Shown one piece after another: positions 8,902 to 17,943 of a stretch of 64,000 nucleotides of DNA; within the stretch, counting starts at the first letter, position 1; every line of letters begins with the position of its first letter. Origin of the DNA: Opitutaceae bacterium (GTDB lineage Bacteria; Verrucomicrobiota; Verrucomicrobiia; Opitutales; Opitutaceae); the NCBI GenBank assembly GCA_028280945.1, contig JANQKV010000005.1:62001-126000 (forward strand), read 5' to 3'. The notes beneath the pieces are model-generated. The model worked only from the letters and a program-made list of their open reading frames with translations. It ran no database searches and had not been told where the DNA came from. The position numbers and the translations under genes are program-made.

Positions 8902-9597
8902 TTAGGAGGCGAGCCGGTGGAGCAAGCCTGGTAAATCGGCAATGCTGTCAAGGGCGTGATAACGCGGCCCCCCGGGTTGCCGGTCCGTCTTGTCCAGCAC
9001 CCAGGTGTGCTGATAGGGCACGTGGGCGGCATGACCGCCGATATCCAGCACGGGCAGGATGTCGCTTTTGATGGAGTTTCCGACCATAAGAAACTCAGCC
9101 GGGTTTACCCGGTGGCGCTGCAGGATGCGCGCATAGGTGTCGGGGTCCTTCTCGGTCACGACTTCAAGTTCGGCGAAGTGGGGATCGAGGTCCGACAACT
9201 GGTATTTGCGGGATTGGTCGCGCAGGTCGCCCTTGGTGATGACGATCAGGTGATAGTCGCCGGCGAGGGACGAGACGGTTTCGGGCACACCGTCAAGAAT
9301 CTCGACCGGATGGTCCAGCATGTCGTGGGCGAGGGCGATGATCCGACGGATTTCCTCCGCCGAGACCTGGGCGTCGCTCAATTCGATGGCTGTTTCGATG
9401 GCGGAAAGCGCGAAGCTTTTAATGCCGTAACCGTAGCGGGCGAGGTTGCGGTGTTCGGTGGCGTTGAGGGTGGCATCAACTTTGTCGGCGTCATGATAAA
9501 CCGAAAGCAGCTCACAAAGCCGACCATGGGTGGCAACGAAGATGGTTTCGTTGTGCCAAAGTGTATCGTCGGCGTCGAACCCGATGGTCTTGATCAT
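8902..9597 (-). CDS. HAD superfamily hydrolase
   Basis: A 231-residue cytoplasmic phosphatase. Motif I is FDADDTLW near the N-terminus (the second Asp of the DxD pair replaces the usual DxDxT spacing as D-A-D-D-T). Motif II/III is VITKGD with a downstream Lys, and motif IV is MVGNSIKSDI. The alpha-helical cap lies between motifs I and II. It precedes glgA and could act on a sugar phosphate, but that is context only. The ATG is the first codon of the frame. Confidence 0.87.
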   Translation of the reverse strand: MIKTIGFDADDTLWHNETIFVATHGRLCELLSVYHDADKVDATLNATEHRNLARYGYGIKSFALSAIETAIELSDAQVSAEEIRRIIALAHDMLDHPVEILDGVPETVSSLAGDYHLIVITKGDLRDQSRKYQLSDLDPHFAELEVVTEKDPDTYARILQRHRVNPAEFLMVGNSIKSDILPVLDIGGHAAHVPYQHTWVLDKTDRQPGGPRYHALDSIADLPGLLHRLAS

Positions 9598-9902
9598 CGG
9601 ACTTCTAAGGTATCAGTTGTTAAGAGAGAACTCTTCAAGAGCTGCAGATTAATCGTTCGATTCGCAATCGTATCAAGTGAGTCACAAACGTAGCAGTCTC
9701 TACGTAATGCAGGACTGACCTTAAAGTCCTAAATTAAACAAATTGCAACGATTGTCTATTGACATGGCGAGGGCCCAGAACCATGCAGTTTTGCGTGTGA
9801 TCCTGGCGTTTTTGCCTTTCCCAAGCTCGACTGCTTGTTCAGTTAGATGCCAAAGGTCACACGATCGTTCTTTGCTGGCCAAACTAAATAACATACTTAA
9901 AT
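9598..9902. other. Intergenic region at the left edge of an AT-rich island
   Basis: About 305 bp between the divergent HAD gene and the AT-rich pair. Composition shifts to AT-rich here. A TTGACA hexamer occurs near 9757, but no convincing -10 at standard spacing is seen. No ORF or RNA gene recognised. Confidence 0.5.
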
Positions 9903-10577
9903 ATGAAATTTAACTTAACGCTAGTAAAAGCTTTCATCGCCGCATTTGTGTTTTCGGCAGGTGCTATTTTTGGGAAATCCCAACAGTTCTTCAGTGGACC
10001 AATACAGCCTGTATATACTCCATCTGATTATCTTGGGCATTTAATCGACCCTGCGGCTAAACTATTGCTCGATAGTCAACCTGTTTTAGACTTTAATGGT
10101 TATTGGACCAACGACGGTGCGGTTATCACTTCAGGCAATACCGGAGGTTCGATTGCTTGGAATGCAACGGTAAATGTGGGAGTGGGTTCAACTCAAATGG
10201 CTTTCACCTTTTCGTATGAACTTGATCTAGTAAGTCTGAGTTCGGGTGAGGCGATGCTCGTCCTGAAATATACTGAAACTGTTTCAAATGGAACCGGTAA
10301 CTCAGGACTAATTGAACTTAGGCGAATTCGCCAATCTAATCCAAACCAGACATTCCCAGCGGATTCAGGTGGAGGTGGAACTGGCCACACTTTGGCACCA
10401 CCATCTGGCTCCCCAGGGTCGGGTCCTAATTCTGGTTTTTGGATGCCGATAAATATTCCTTTTGAGTATGGTTATTATCACAATGGTGTGTATTATGTCG
10501 TAGCTGGATCGATTGCTGGTCAGATATGGATATCTACTGTCAATGCCATTGGAGCCGGCGACAACTATGACCGATAG
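9903..10577 (+). CDS. Unknown exported protein in AT-rich island
   Basis: 224 residues, not recognised. An N-terminal signal peptide (FIAAFVFSAGAIFGKS) is followed by a beta-rich, Ser/Thr/Gly-rich body and a Gly/Pro linker (GGGGTGHTLAPPSGSPGSG) at about 160-180. The C-terminal part is aromatic (GYYHNGVYYVVAG). Codon use and base composition are much AT-richer than the flanking genes. Only 3 bp separate its stop from the next gene, so the two form an operon. It is probably periplasmic or surface-located; function cannot be inferred. Confidence 0.7.
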   Translation: MKFNLTLVKAFIAAFVFSAGAIFGKSQQFFSGPIQPVYTPSDYLGHLIDPAAKLLLDSQPVLDFNGYWTNDGAVITSGNTGGSIAWNATVNVGVGSTQMAFTFSYELDLVSLSSGEAMLVLKYTETVSNGTGNSGLIELRRIRQSNPNQTFPADSGGGGTGHTLAPPSGSPGSGPNSGFWMPINIPFEYGYYHNGVYYVVAGSIAGQIWISTVNAIGAGDNYDR

Positions 10578-10580
10578 AAA

Positions 10581-11303
10581 ATGAAAATACGAAAACTCAC
10601 AGTTCTAGTAGCAGGCCTTGCTATAGTCGGTTTGGGAATCATCTTTTGGAATTACCCTTTTTATGAGGGTAAAACAATCGAAACCGAACAATCTTCAGTG
10701 GATGTTATATCTAATAAATCTCCTGAATCTGTTGCCTCACCTCAGGTCAGTGAGTATGGCCAGGTGGCACAAGTATCAGATCAATACGATTATAATAGAG
10801 AAATTATTGGGTTCATACCTTATTTGTCAAATGAATCGCTCGAGGCTATAGGAGCATCCGATGAAGTTCAGAAGCTAGAGATTAATTCTCTCGTTGAAGA
10901 GTCCTTTCATAAAATCATCGATACTGTTGTTTTTTATGGATCTCTCTATGAGAGTAAAGATGGAGCCGTAACTATCAGCGCACAGATCGAAGAAGAAATT
11001 AGAGACAAATTGATTCTTGATTTTTATTCAAGATTAGAGACTGTACTCGGATCAGAAAAGTATGATGATTTTCTAAGATCAAAGTCTATAGAATACATCA
11101 ACACAAGAATGCTGAACTTTGGTGAAAATGAGATCTCGATTACCATGCGGCGCATTCCGCCTGAACAAGTAATGGTTTCTCTCGCCACCGCAGTAAACGC
11201 GGTGGGATTTAACGAGTTCCATTCAAGAAACAAATCTATTCGGATTGACGCTTTTCGGGATAATTTTCCGGATTTAGCAGACTTATTGGACGCAAACTCA
11301 TAA
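10581..11303 (+). CDS. Unknown single-pass membrane-anchored protein in AT-rich island
   Basis: 240 residues, not recognised. One N-terminal transmembrane segment (LTVLVAGLAIVGLGIIFW) is followed by a Ser/Glu-rich, low-complexity stalk to about residue 75, then an alpha-helical soluble domain with acidic patches. The domain would face the periplasm. It directly follows the exported protein at 9903 and is closed by a strong terminator. Same AT-rich composition as its partner, unlike HPF on the other side. Confidence 0.7.
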   Translation: MKIRKLTVLVAGLAIVGLGIIFWNYPFYEGKTIETEQSSVDVISNKSPESVASPQVSEYGQVAQVSDQYDYNREIIGFIPYLSNESLEAIGASDEVQKLEINSLVEESFHKIIDTVVFYGSLYESKDGAVTISAQIEEEIRDKLILDFYSRLETVLGSEKYDDFLRSKSIEYINTRMLNFGENEISITMRRIPPEQVMVSLATAVNAVGFNEFHSRNKSIRIDAFRDNFPDLADLLDANS

Positions 11304-11312
11304 CAGCTTAAA

Positions 11313-11348
11313 CTAAAAAAAGGGGAGCATATGCCCCCCTTTTTTTAG
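11313..11348. terminator. Bidirectional intrinsic terminator
   Basis: A long stem of CTAAAAAAAGGGG-a-GCAT pairing with ATGC-c-CCCCTTTTTTTAG. It has A and T tracts on either side, so it can stop both the AT-rich operon (+) and the convergent HPF gene (-). Confidence 0.9.
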
Positions 11349-11368
11349 TAAATCTGATATTACTTGAG

Positions 11369-11755
11369 TCAGCTAATCTTAGGCAGATTGGCGTCGAGCT
11401 CGATGGGGTGGGTTTTGCCGCGCTTCGACATGCGGTTGGTGGAGCGCTTGCGCAGGCCGCGGTCGAGCTCCGACACGAGTTTGTCCAAGGCGGCGTAGGC
11501 GTCGTCGCCCGAATCGGCGGCAACGATGTCCGGACCTTGGATTTCGATCTGCCCTTTGGCGGTGAACTGGTCGCGATTGGACTTGGTTTGGTGATATTCG
11601 AGGGTGATGCGAACCCGGACGATTTGCGGCTCGTGGCGCAGGAGTTTGGCGGCCTTGTCGCGAACGTGGTTTTTGATGCCGTCGGTCAGGTCGAGGTGAA
11701 TGCCGCTGATCAGAACTTTCTCGTCGAGGGTTTCAGGAGTGATTTCAGGAGTCAT
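11369..11755 (-). CDS. hpf: Ribosome hibernation promoting factor (HPF/RaiA family, short form)
   Basis: 128 residues with the beta-alpha-beta-beta-beta-alpha HPF fold: VLISGIHLDLTDGIKNHV, then VRVRITLEYHQTK, a TAKGQIEIQGPDIVA strand, and DDAYAALDKLVSELDRGLRK as the closing helix. It binds the 30S decoding region and silences ribosomes in stationary phase. A short C-terminal tail shows it is not the long (dimerising) form. I chose the ATG at 11755, since residues upstream are unlike the family. Confidence 0.88.
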   Translation of the reverse strand: MTPEITPETLDEKVLISGIHLDLTDGIKNHVRDKAAKLLRHEPQIVRVRITLEYHQTKSNRDQFTAKGQIEIQGPDIVAADSGDDAYAALDKLVSELDRGLRKRSTNRMSKRGKTHPIELDANLPKIS

Positions 11756-11869
11756 GAATGAGGGTTTTAAGTAACGAAGGGGCAACAAATCCTAAAAGAT
11801 CGACCGACTCAACCAGAACTGAAGTTAATCGTGCTCGAAAACGGAGGACTTTTGGCTAGGGAATAGCCC

Positions 11870-13177
11870 ATGTTTCCTCAGCATGTGATTGCGCTCAAAC
11901 GGGATGGTCGTGAGCTGTCCCCCGCCGAGATCGAAGCCTTTGTGCGCGGGGCCACGGACGGGAGTTGGATGGATTATCAATTATCCGCCATGTTGATGGC
12001 GATCTACCTCAACGGCATGACCGCAGACGAGGTGGCCGCCTACACGGAGGCGATGATGAATTCCGGTGTGGTGGCGGACCTCTCGGATGTGCCGGGAATC
12101 AAGGTGGACAAGCACTCGACCGGTGGGGTGGGCGACAAGGTTTCTCTACCGCTGGCCGCCATGGTGACCGCCTGCGGCGTGCCGGTGCCCATGATCAGTG
12201 GGCGTGGCTTGGGCCACAGCGGCGGCACGTTGGACAAGCTCGAGTCCATTCCCGGCTTCAACGTGAATCTGTCATTGCCGGACTATGCGAAACAGGTGGC
12301 CCAGGTGGGATGCGCGTTGATCGGACAGACCAAGGACCTCGCGCCCTCCGACAAAAAACTCTATGCCCTGCGCGATGTCACCGCGACGGTGGAGTGCATT
12401 CCGTTGATCTGCGGATCCATCATGTCGAAGAAGCTGGCGGAGGGCATCGACGCGCTGGTGCTCGATGTGAAATTTGGCCGGGGCGCCTTCATGAAAGAGA
12501 TCGAAGCGGCGCGTGAACTGGCGTCGACGATGGTTGGGATTGGCCAGGCAATGGGCAAGGGCGTGCGGGCCCTGCTCACCGCCATGGATCAACCCCTCGG
12601 ACGGGCCGTGGGCAATGCGGTGGAAGTGGTCGAATCGGTCGCCTGCCTGCGCGGCGAAGGCCCCGCTGACCTGATGGAAGTGACTTATGCGCTGGGTGAA
12701 GAGATGCTTGTCCTGGGCGGGGCTGCCGACGACATCGCGAGTGCCCGGGCGAAACTCGAGGGGGTGATTGCCGATGGTTCCGCGGCGGCGAAGTTCGGCG
12801 AAATCATCGCGGCCCAGGGCGGCGACGCGGCGGTGGTCGATGACCCGGCCGGGGTTTTGCCTGCCGCCAGACAAACCGTGCCCTTGGTCGCGGCCAAGGC
12901 GGGCATTGTGCAGGATGTGGATGCGATGGAAGTGGCGCTGGCGGCGCTGCGCCTGGGCGCGGGCCGGGCCAAGGCCGAGGACAACGTGAATCCGGCGGTG
13001 GGAATCACCGGCTTGGTCAAGGTGGGCGAAACGGTGGCGGAGGGCCAGCCGCTCGCCGTCATTCATGCCGACGATGATGAATCGTGGGCGGCGGCCGAAG
13101 TGCGCCTGCGCGAGTGTATCAAGATTGGTGATACCACTGTCGCGACCCCGCCCCTCATCGCCGAGCGCATCGGATGA
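11870..13177 (+). CDS. deoA: Thymidine/pyrimidine-nucleoside phosphorylase
   Basis: A 435-residue cytoplasmic enzyme for phosphorolysis of thymidine or other pyrimidine nucleosides. The phosphate-binding KHSTGGVGDKVSL is at about 80-92, and the signature SGRGLGHSGGTLDKLESIPG follows. The C-terminal alpha/beta domain (ITGLVKVGETVAEGQPLA) is complete. Length is typical. It is transcribed divergently from HPF and convergent with the ABC-F gene. Confidence 0.93.
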   Translation: MFPQHVIALKRDGRELSPAEIEAFVRGATDGSWMDYQLSAMLMAIYLNGMTADEVAAYTEAMMNSGVVADLSDVPGIKVDKHSTGGVGDKVSLPLAAMVTACGVPVPMISGRGLGHSGGTLDKLESIPGFNVNLSLPDYAKQVAQVGCALIGQTKDLAPSDKKLYALRDVTATVECIPLICGSIMSKKLAEGIDALVLDVKFGRGAFMKEIEAARELASTMVGIGQAMGKGVRALLTAMDQPLGRAVGNAVEVVESVACLRGEGPADLMEVTYALGEEMLVLGGAADDIASARAKLEGVIADGSAAAKFGEIIAAQGGDAAVVDDPAGVLPAARQTVPLVAAKAGIVQDVDAMEVALAALRLGAGRAKAEDNVNPAVGITGLVKVGETVAEGQPLAVIHADDDESWAAAEVRLRECIKIGDTTVATPPLIAERIG

Positions 13178-13186
13178 TGAGGTAAA

Positions 13187-13322
13187 CGCAACGGCGCCAA
13201 GAGCGCTAAGGTTACGCAAAGTTGAAACATGCCGACCTTTCGGCGGAGTGGTTCCGTGTTTTCCGTGGGCAACAATCAGGGGAGTGGCTTCGCGTAACTT
13301 GGCAAACTTTGCTTCTTAGCGT
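13187..13322. repeat. Quasi-periodic intergenic repeat, inverted copies
   Basis: Between the convergent deoA and ABC-F stops lies GCGCCAAGAGCGCTAAGG... at the left and an inverted, similar unit (…TTGCTTCTTAGCGTTTAGC) at the right, with TTCCGTGTTTTCCGTGGG in the middle. Such near-repeating 8-11-nt phrases recur between genes across this window. Confidence 0.5.
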
Positions 13323-15206
13323 TTAGCTCGCTTCCAGCTCCGCCAGTTGGGTGGCGGCTTCCTCCCAGTCCTGGTTGGCGGCGCCGAGCATGTCAGTGAC
13401 GACGGTCAGCTCGCGGTTCAGGTGCTGGGCCTTGCCGGCTTCCTCGTAGGTCGCGGGGTCTTCCAACGCGGCGGTGAGTTCGGCCTGCTGGGCTTCCAGC
13501 TTCGCGATGCGCTCTTCCGCTTCGCCGACCGCCGTGCGCAGGCGTCGCAGTTCGGCCTGGCGTTCCTTTTTGACCGCTTTCCGGGCTTTAAAATCGGGTT
13601 TGGGTTTCGCGGAGACGGCGGGTTTCTGCTCGGGCCGGGCCTGGGTGAAGCCGGCCGTCAGCGCGGCGCGTTCGTCGCCGGCCCGCGACTTGTCCAGGTA
13701 GTAGTCGTAGTCGCCGGCGTAGGGTGTGAGCCGGCCCGAGTGCACGTGCAGGACTTTCTCGGCGAGTTGCCGGATGAAATACACATCGTGGCTGATGAAA
13801 ATCAGCGTGCCGGAGAAGGATTTGAGCGCCCGGATCAACGCGTCGATCGAGGGAATGTCGAGGTGAGTGGTGGGCTCGTCCATCAACAGGAAGTTGGGCG
13901 GGTCAACCAACATGCGGGCGAGGGCGAGCCGGGATTTTTCGCCACCGGACAGCACGCTCACCTTTTTGAACACGTCGTCCTTGCGGAAGAGAAACGCTCC
14001 CAGAATAGAACGCACCTTGCCTTCGGTGAGGTCGTTTTGGGCAGTGCGCAACTCCATCACATTGTCGAAGACGGTCGCATTGAGCCGGAGGTTTTCCGCG
14101 CGGTTTTGGGCGAAGTAACCGAAGGTCACGTTGGCTCCCAGCTCACGGGTGCCGGCGTTGATCGGCACCACATCGGCCAGGATTTTGAGCAGGGTGGATT
14201 TGCCCGCTCCGTTGGGTCCGACGAGCACAATCTTGTCACCTCGTTCGACGGAATAGTTCAAGTCGCGGTAGACCACGTGGTCGCCGTAGGCCTGGTCGAC
14301 ATGGGACAGATCGGCGACCTTCAGGCCGGACCGGGCGGGCTGGGGGAAGCGGACGTTGATGCGGGCTTCGCGCTCCTCGGGCGATTCGATGGCGTCGTCC
14401 TTCAGTCGTTCGATGTGCTTCTCCTTGGACTTGGCCCGCGTGGCGAGGCTGGCCTTGGCGCCAAAGCGATCCACGAACTTTTGCTGATGGGCGATCTCGC
14501 GTTGTTGGCTTTTATAGAGGGCGAGCTGTTGCTCGTAGCGCGCCTCCTTTTGCTCGAGGTAGTCGTCGTAGTTGCCGGTGTACTTGTGCAGGGTGCGGGA
14601 GCGCAGCTCGAGGATGCCGTTGCACAGGGTGTTGAGAAATGCGCGGTCGTGTGAAATCAACACCAGGCCGCCGGGATAACGCGTCAGATAGTCCTGCAGC
14701 CAGAGCAGGGCCTCGAGGTCGAGATGGTTGGTCGGCTCGTCGAGCAGGAGCAGCGCGGGTTCGCTCACGAGGAGCCGGGCGAGATGGGCCCGCATGATCC
14801 ACCCGCCGGAAAACGACTTGGCCGGCTCGTCCATGTCCGGGTCCTTGAACCCCAGGCCGGCGAGAATCTTGCGCGCCCGCGGCTCAAGCGTCCAATCGAT
14901 GTCATAGTCCTCGTCGTCGTCCCCGGCGAGGTCGAGCTTCGCTCCGTTTGTGGCAATGCCGATGATAGTCTCGTCGCCGACCGGCGCGCTTTCCTGCGGC
15001 AGGAACCCGAAGTCCGCACCCCGTTCCCATTCGATGATGCCGGCGTCGGGGGTCTCTTCGCCGAGGATCAGGTTGAAGAGTGTCGACTTGCCCGCGCCGT
15101 TGGGACCGACCAGGCCCAACCGGTCGGTCCGCGCAATGAAGAGCGACACGTTCGCGAACAATTCGCGCGTGCCATAGGATTTTGCGACATCGGCCAGGGT
15201 GAGCAT
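13323..15206 (-). CDS. ABC-F family ATPase
   Basis: 627 residues with two tandem ABC domains and no membrane segments. Walker A GPNGAGKST occurs twice (first at 34-42), and each domain has its own signature, for example LSGGEKSRLALARML in the second. The linker between them is long and basic, and the C-terminus is a Lys/Glu-rich coiled coil as in Uup/YheS-type members. ABC-F proteins act on the ribosome (translation rescue, antibiotic protection); which subfamily is not settled here. The ATG giving MLTLADV is preferred over an in-frame upstream codon. Confidence 0.88.
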   Translation of the reverse strand: MLTLADVAKSYGTRELFANVSLFIARTDRLGLVGPNGAGKSTLFNLILGEETPDAGIIEWERGADFGFLPQESAPVGDETIIGIATNGAKLDLAGDDDEDYDIDWTLEPRARKILAGLGFKDPDMDEPAKSFSGGWIMRAHLARLLVSEPALLLLDEPTNHLDLEALLWLQDYLTRYPGGLVLISHDRAFLNTLCNGILELRSRTLHKYTGNYDDYLEQKEARYEQQLALYKSQQREIAHQQKFVDRFGAKASLATRAKSKEKHIERLKDDAIESPEEREARINVRFPQPARSGLKVADLSHVDQAYGDHVVYRDLNYSVERGDKIVLVGPNGAGKSTLLKILADVVPINAGTRELGANVTFGYFAQNRAENLRLNATVFDNVMELRTAQNDLTEGKVRSILGAFLFRKDDVFKKVSVLSGGEKSRLALARMLVDPPNFLLMDEPTTHLDIPSIDALIRALKSFSGTLIFISHDVYFIRQLAEKVLHVHSGRLTPYAGDYDYYLDKSRAGDERAALTAGFTQARPEQKPAVSAKPKPDFKARKAVKKERQAELRRLRTAVGEAEERIAKLEAQQAELTAALEDPATYEEAGKAQHLNRELTVVTDMLGAANQDWEEAATQLAELEAS

Positions 15207-15242
15207 GGGAACCGGGCAGACCAAGGAGCCGCGGGCGCGGCG

Positions 15243-16163
15243 TCAACGCACGAGGGTCAGCGCCACCACGCCCGCCACGGCGATGACACCACCCAGCAAC
15301 GAACGGCGGCTGGGCCGGTCGCCTTCGAACCAGTAGGTGAGAGGGATGATTACCAGCGGCGTGGTGGCGACGATCGGCAGCACGATCCCGGACGGCGTGG
15401 TGGCGAGCGCCCATTGGTAACAACTCACCCCGATGATGGGCCCCAGCATGGCGTTGCCGAACATGTAGCCCATGCCGCGCCGGTTGAATCGGTGGGTGGG
15501 GATGGTGGCCGTGGTACCGTTGATACTCTGGCTCTGCCGGCGTTCCCGATACCATACGAAAACAAAATACCCGATTGTGATGAGCAGGCCGCCGCTGATG
15601 CGCTGGTAGGCCGCCGTGATGCCGTCGATGGTCATGCCCGCCTCCGTGGTGATCTCATAGGCGCGCCGACTGAGCACGGCGCCGACACCCTGGCCGGCCG
15701 CGGCCAGGATACCAAGCAACAAGCCAAACGAGGTCACCTTTACGCTGGGGGGCTGGCCTTTTGAAGGCATCAGGGCGATGGCCACCCCCGCCAGAATCAC
15801 AGTCGCCCATCCGATTTGTTCGAAAGTCAGGGTGGTGCCGAGCCATCCCCATTCAGTGGCCATGGCGATCGGCACGGCGATGCATTGGCACATCAACACC
15901 GTCAACCGTGCTCCCAAACGCGGGAGGGCGGCGAAGAGCGCCAGGTCTCCGAGCCCCATGCCGATCACCCCCGACCACAAAAACATGTCCCGACCAGCTC
16001 CACCCAAGCCAAGTCCGAAGATATGTGCGTAGGCTCCCAGCACGACAAACGCGATGAGCAACCGACCCAGATTGGCGCGCACCGTGCCCAACTCCTTGAT
16101 CGAGCGCTGGCTCATGATCGCCGCGCCGGACCAGAGCAGGGTGGTGAGGATGGCGGCGAGCAT
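15243..16163 (-). CDS. EamA/DMT family transporter
   Basis: 306 residues with about ten hydrophobic helices in two repeated halves, consistent with a drug/metabolite transporter. The start MLAAILTTLLWSGAAI fits the first EamA helix; upstream codons in the same frame are basic and unlike a membrane protein. The second half has a PSGIVLPIVATTPLVIIPLTYW segment and ends in GGVIAVAGVVALTLVR. Substrate unknown. It is immediately upstream of ABC-F on the same strand (36-bp gap). Confidence 0.82.
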   Translation of the reverse strand: MLAAILTTLLWSGAAIMSQRSIKELGTVRANLGRLLIAFVVLGAYAHIFGLGLGGAGRDMFLWSGVIGMGLGDLALFAALPRLGARLTVLMCQCIAVPIAMATEWGWLGTTLTFEQIGWATVILAGVAIALMPSKGQPPSVKVTSFGLLLGILAAAGQGVGAVLSRRAYEITTEAGMTIDGITAAYQRISGGLLITIGYFVFVWYRERRQSQSINGTTATIPTHRFNRRGMGYMFGNAMLGPIIGVSCYQWALATTPSGIVLPIVATTPLVIIPLTYWFEGDRPSRRSLLGGVIAVAGVVALTLVR

Positions 16164-16344
16164 GGAGGCGAATACGGTTCGAAAGCCGCGCAAAGCCAAC
16201 CGCCATGTGGAGTTTATTTTGATCCGCACCGGAAGAGTTCGACCGGAGGGAGCTTGCCTCCCCGCGGCACGGACCCTTTCACTGGAATCGGTATTTGCGC
16301 CGCCGCCGTGCGCGATTTCCTCCTCCACCCAATTCCTTTTTGTC

Positions 16345-16563
16345 ATGAAAACAGATGCCGAAATGATGGCCGAAATCGTGAAGCGCGTGGGCGATGCCCA
16401 GGCCCGCCAGATGGTCCTCAATGCCTACAATACCGAGATCATTTCCAATCGCCTGAGGCACCTGGAGCACGCGCAGACCAGCGGTCATCTGGCCAAGGCG
16501 CCCACCGACATGATGCACCTCGCGATTGAGCGCGTGTATGAGGTGGTCATGCTCGGCGAATAA
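16345..16563 (+). CDS. Small conserved-looking protein upstream of the deoxyhypusine synthase-like gene
   Basis: 72 residues, mostly alpha-helical, with no signal peptide. It begins MKTDAEMMAEIVKRVGD and ends IERVYEVVMLGE. I do not recognise it. It lies 43 bp before the deoxyhypusine synthase-like gene on the same strand and probably shares its transcript. The reading frame extends further upstream, but the ATG at 16345 falls well clear of the divergent EamA start. Confidence 0.6.
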   Translation: MKTDAEMMAEIVKRVGDAQARQMVLNAYNTEIISNRLRHLEHAQTSGHLAKAPTDMMHLAIERVYEVVMLGE

Positions 16564-16606
16564 TCCGCTGCGCCGCGCCCGCATTTTCGCCTTTGCCCTG
16601 CCTGTC

Positions 16607-17665
16607 ATGCCCGCCAAACCCAAGGCCAAGCGCCAGACCCAACGCCCCGAGGACCTCAACGCCAAGCGCGCTGCCCGCAAGGGTCCGATCTCGAAGTATA
16701 TCGCGCGCCACTACCGGCACTTCAACGCGGCCTCCCTTCTCGATGCCGCCAAGGGTTACGAGGATCACCTGAAGGCGGGCGGCCGGATGATGGTCACCCT
16801 GGCGGGGGCGATGTCGACCGCCGAGCTGGGCATCTCGCTCGCCAACATGATCCGGCGAGGCAAGGTCCACGCCATCGTCTGCACCGGCGCCAACCTCGAG
16901 GAGGACGTTTTTAACCTGGTGGCCCATGACTATTACGAACGGGTGCCGCACTACCGGGATCTGACGGCCAACGATGAGCAGGCGCTGCTCGACCGGCACA
17001 TGAATCGTGTCACCGACACCTGCATCCCGGAGATGGAGGCCATGCGCCGGATTGAAAAAGCCGTGCTGACCGAATGGATGGCGGTGGATGCCGCGGGTGA
17101 AGCCTATTTCCCCCACGAGTTCATGTATCGGTTGCTCCGGTCGGGAGTGCTGGAGAAGTCCTACCAGATTGATCCGGCCTACTCCTGGTTGATGGCGGCG
17201 GCGGAGAAAAACCTGCCCATCATCGTGCCGGGGTGGGAGGACTCGACGCTGGGCAACATGTTTGCCGCGGCGGTCATTCGCGGTGACGTCAAAAACGTGC
17301 ACACGGTCCGCACCGGCATCGAATACATGACGTATTTGGCGGAGTATTACACCAGGACTTCGCGGACGCTCAAAAACGGCGAAGGTTCGATCGGGTTTTT
17401 TCAAATTGGCGGCGGCATCGCGGGCGACTTCCCGATCTGCGTGGTGCCCATGCTACATCAGGACCTCGAGCGCACGGGCGTGCCGTTGTGGGGCTACTTT
17501 TGCCAGATCAGCGATTCCACCACCAGCTACGGCAGCTACAGCGGCGCCGTGCCGAACGAGAAGATCACCTGGGGCAAACTCGCTGCTTCGACGCCCAAGT
17601 TCATCGTCGAAAGCGACGCCACCATCGTCGCCCCGTTGATCTTCAGTTGGGTTCTTGGTGAATAG
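16607..17665 (+). CDS. Deoxyhypusine synthase-like protein lacking the catalytic lysine
   Basis: 352 residues of the deoxyhypusine synthase fold (NAD-binding, spermidine-using in eukaryotes and archaea). Family signals include VTLAGAMSTAELG, a CTGANLEED loop, the VPGWEDSTLGNMF segment and the closing WGKL. In true DHS the lysine that carries the butylimine follows a GGG turn (GGGVVKHH in human). Here the aligned position in GGGIAGDFP is Gly273, so canonical deoxyhypusine chemistry is unlikely. Bacterial relatives are of uncertain function and may act on polyamines. Start is the ATG before PAKPKAKR. Confidence 0.78.
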   Translation: MPAKPKAKRQTQRPEDLNAKRAARKGPISKYIARHYRHFNAASLLDAAKGYEDHLKAGGRMMVTLAGAMSTAELGISLANMIRRGKVHAIVCTGANLEEDVFNLVAHDYYERVPHYRDLTANDEQALLDRHMNRVTDTCIPEMEAMRRIEKAVLTEWMAVDAAGEAYFPHEFMYRLLRSGVLEKSYQIDPAYSWLMAAAEKNLPIIVPGWEDSTLGNMFAAAVIRGDVKNVHTVRTGIEYMTYLAEYYTRTSRTLKNGEGSIGFFQIGGGIAGDFPICVVPMLHQDLERTGVPLWGYFCQISDSTTSYGSYSGAVPNEKITWGKLAASTPKFIVESDATIVAPLIFSWVLGE

Positions 17666-17680
17666 CGCCAAGGCGCTATT
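17661..17680. terminator. Inverted repeat over the stop of the DHS-like gene
   Basis: AATAGCGCC and GGCGCTATT are perfect 9-bp arms with a 2-nt loop, including the TAG stop. It may end transcription or protect the 3' end. Confidence 0.45.
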
Positions 17681-17748
17681 CTCCTAATTAAGAAGTCGGA
17701 AAATAGAATGACGAACAGGGTGGGGTGCAGCGCGGTTTGCCGCGCTGT

Positions 17749-17943
17749 CGATTTACGAATTACGAGTTCAGAATTACGAATTGGCCGTTGGCCTGCTGGT
17801 TCAAACCACAGATTTCTCTGATTTGCGCAGATTGGGTTGCTCTCGTAATTGATTTGCGGAGTCGAATCCGGGGTCTCTGCAAAATCGGTGGTTAAATCCA
17901 GCGTGGGATCGGCTCCGCGTCTTCGCGCCTCCGCGTGACATCT
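17749..17943. repeat. Quasi-periodic intergenic repeat cluster
   Basis: Contains TTACGAATTACGAG phrases, then ACCACAGATTTCTCTGATTT, and ends with CTTCGCGCCTCCGCGTGA. These are near-repeating short phrases of a type seen at other intergenic sites here (13187-13322 and 34441-34497). Confidence 0.45.

Noticed and set aside
9740..9790. Full sigma70 promoter before the AT-rich pair
   Set aside because: A TTGACA is present, but no TATAAT-like box lies at 16-18 bp, so I do not call it.
13347..14654. 435-aa plus-strand frame opposite the ABC-F gene
   Set aside because: Antisense shadow; ABC-F motifs on the other strand are decisive.
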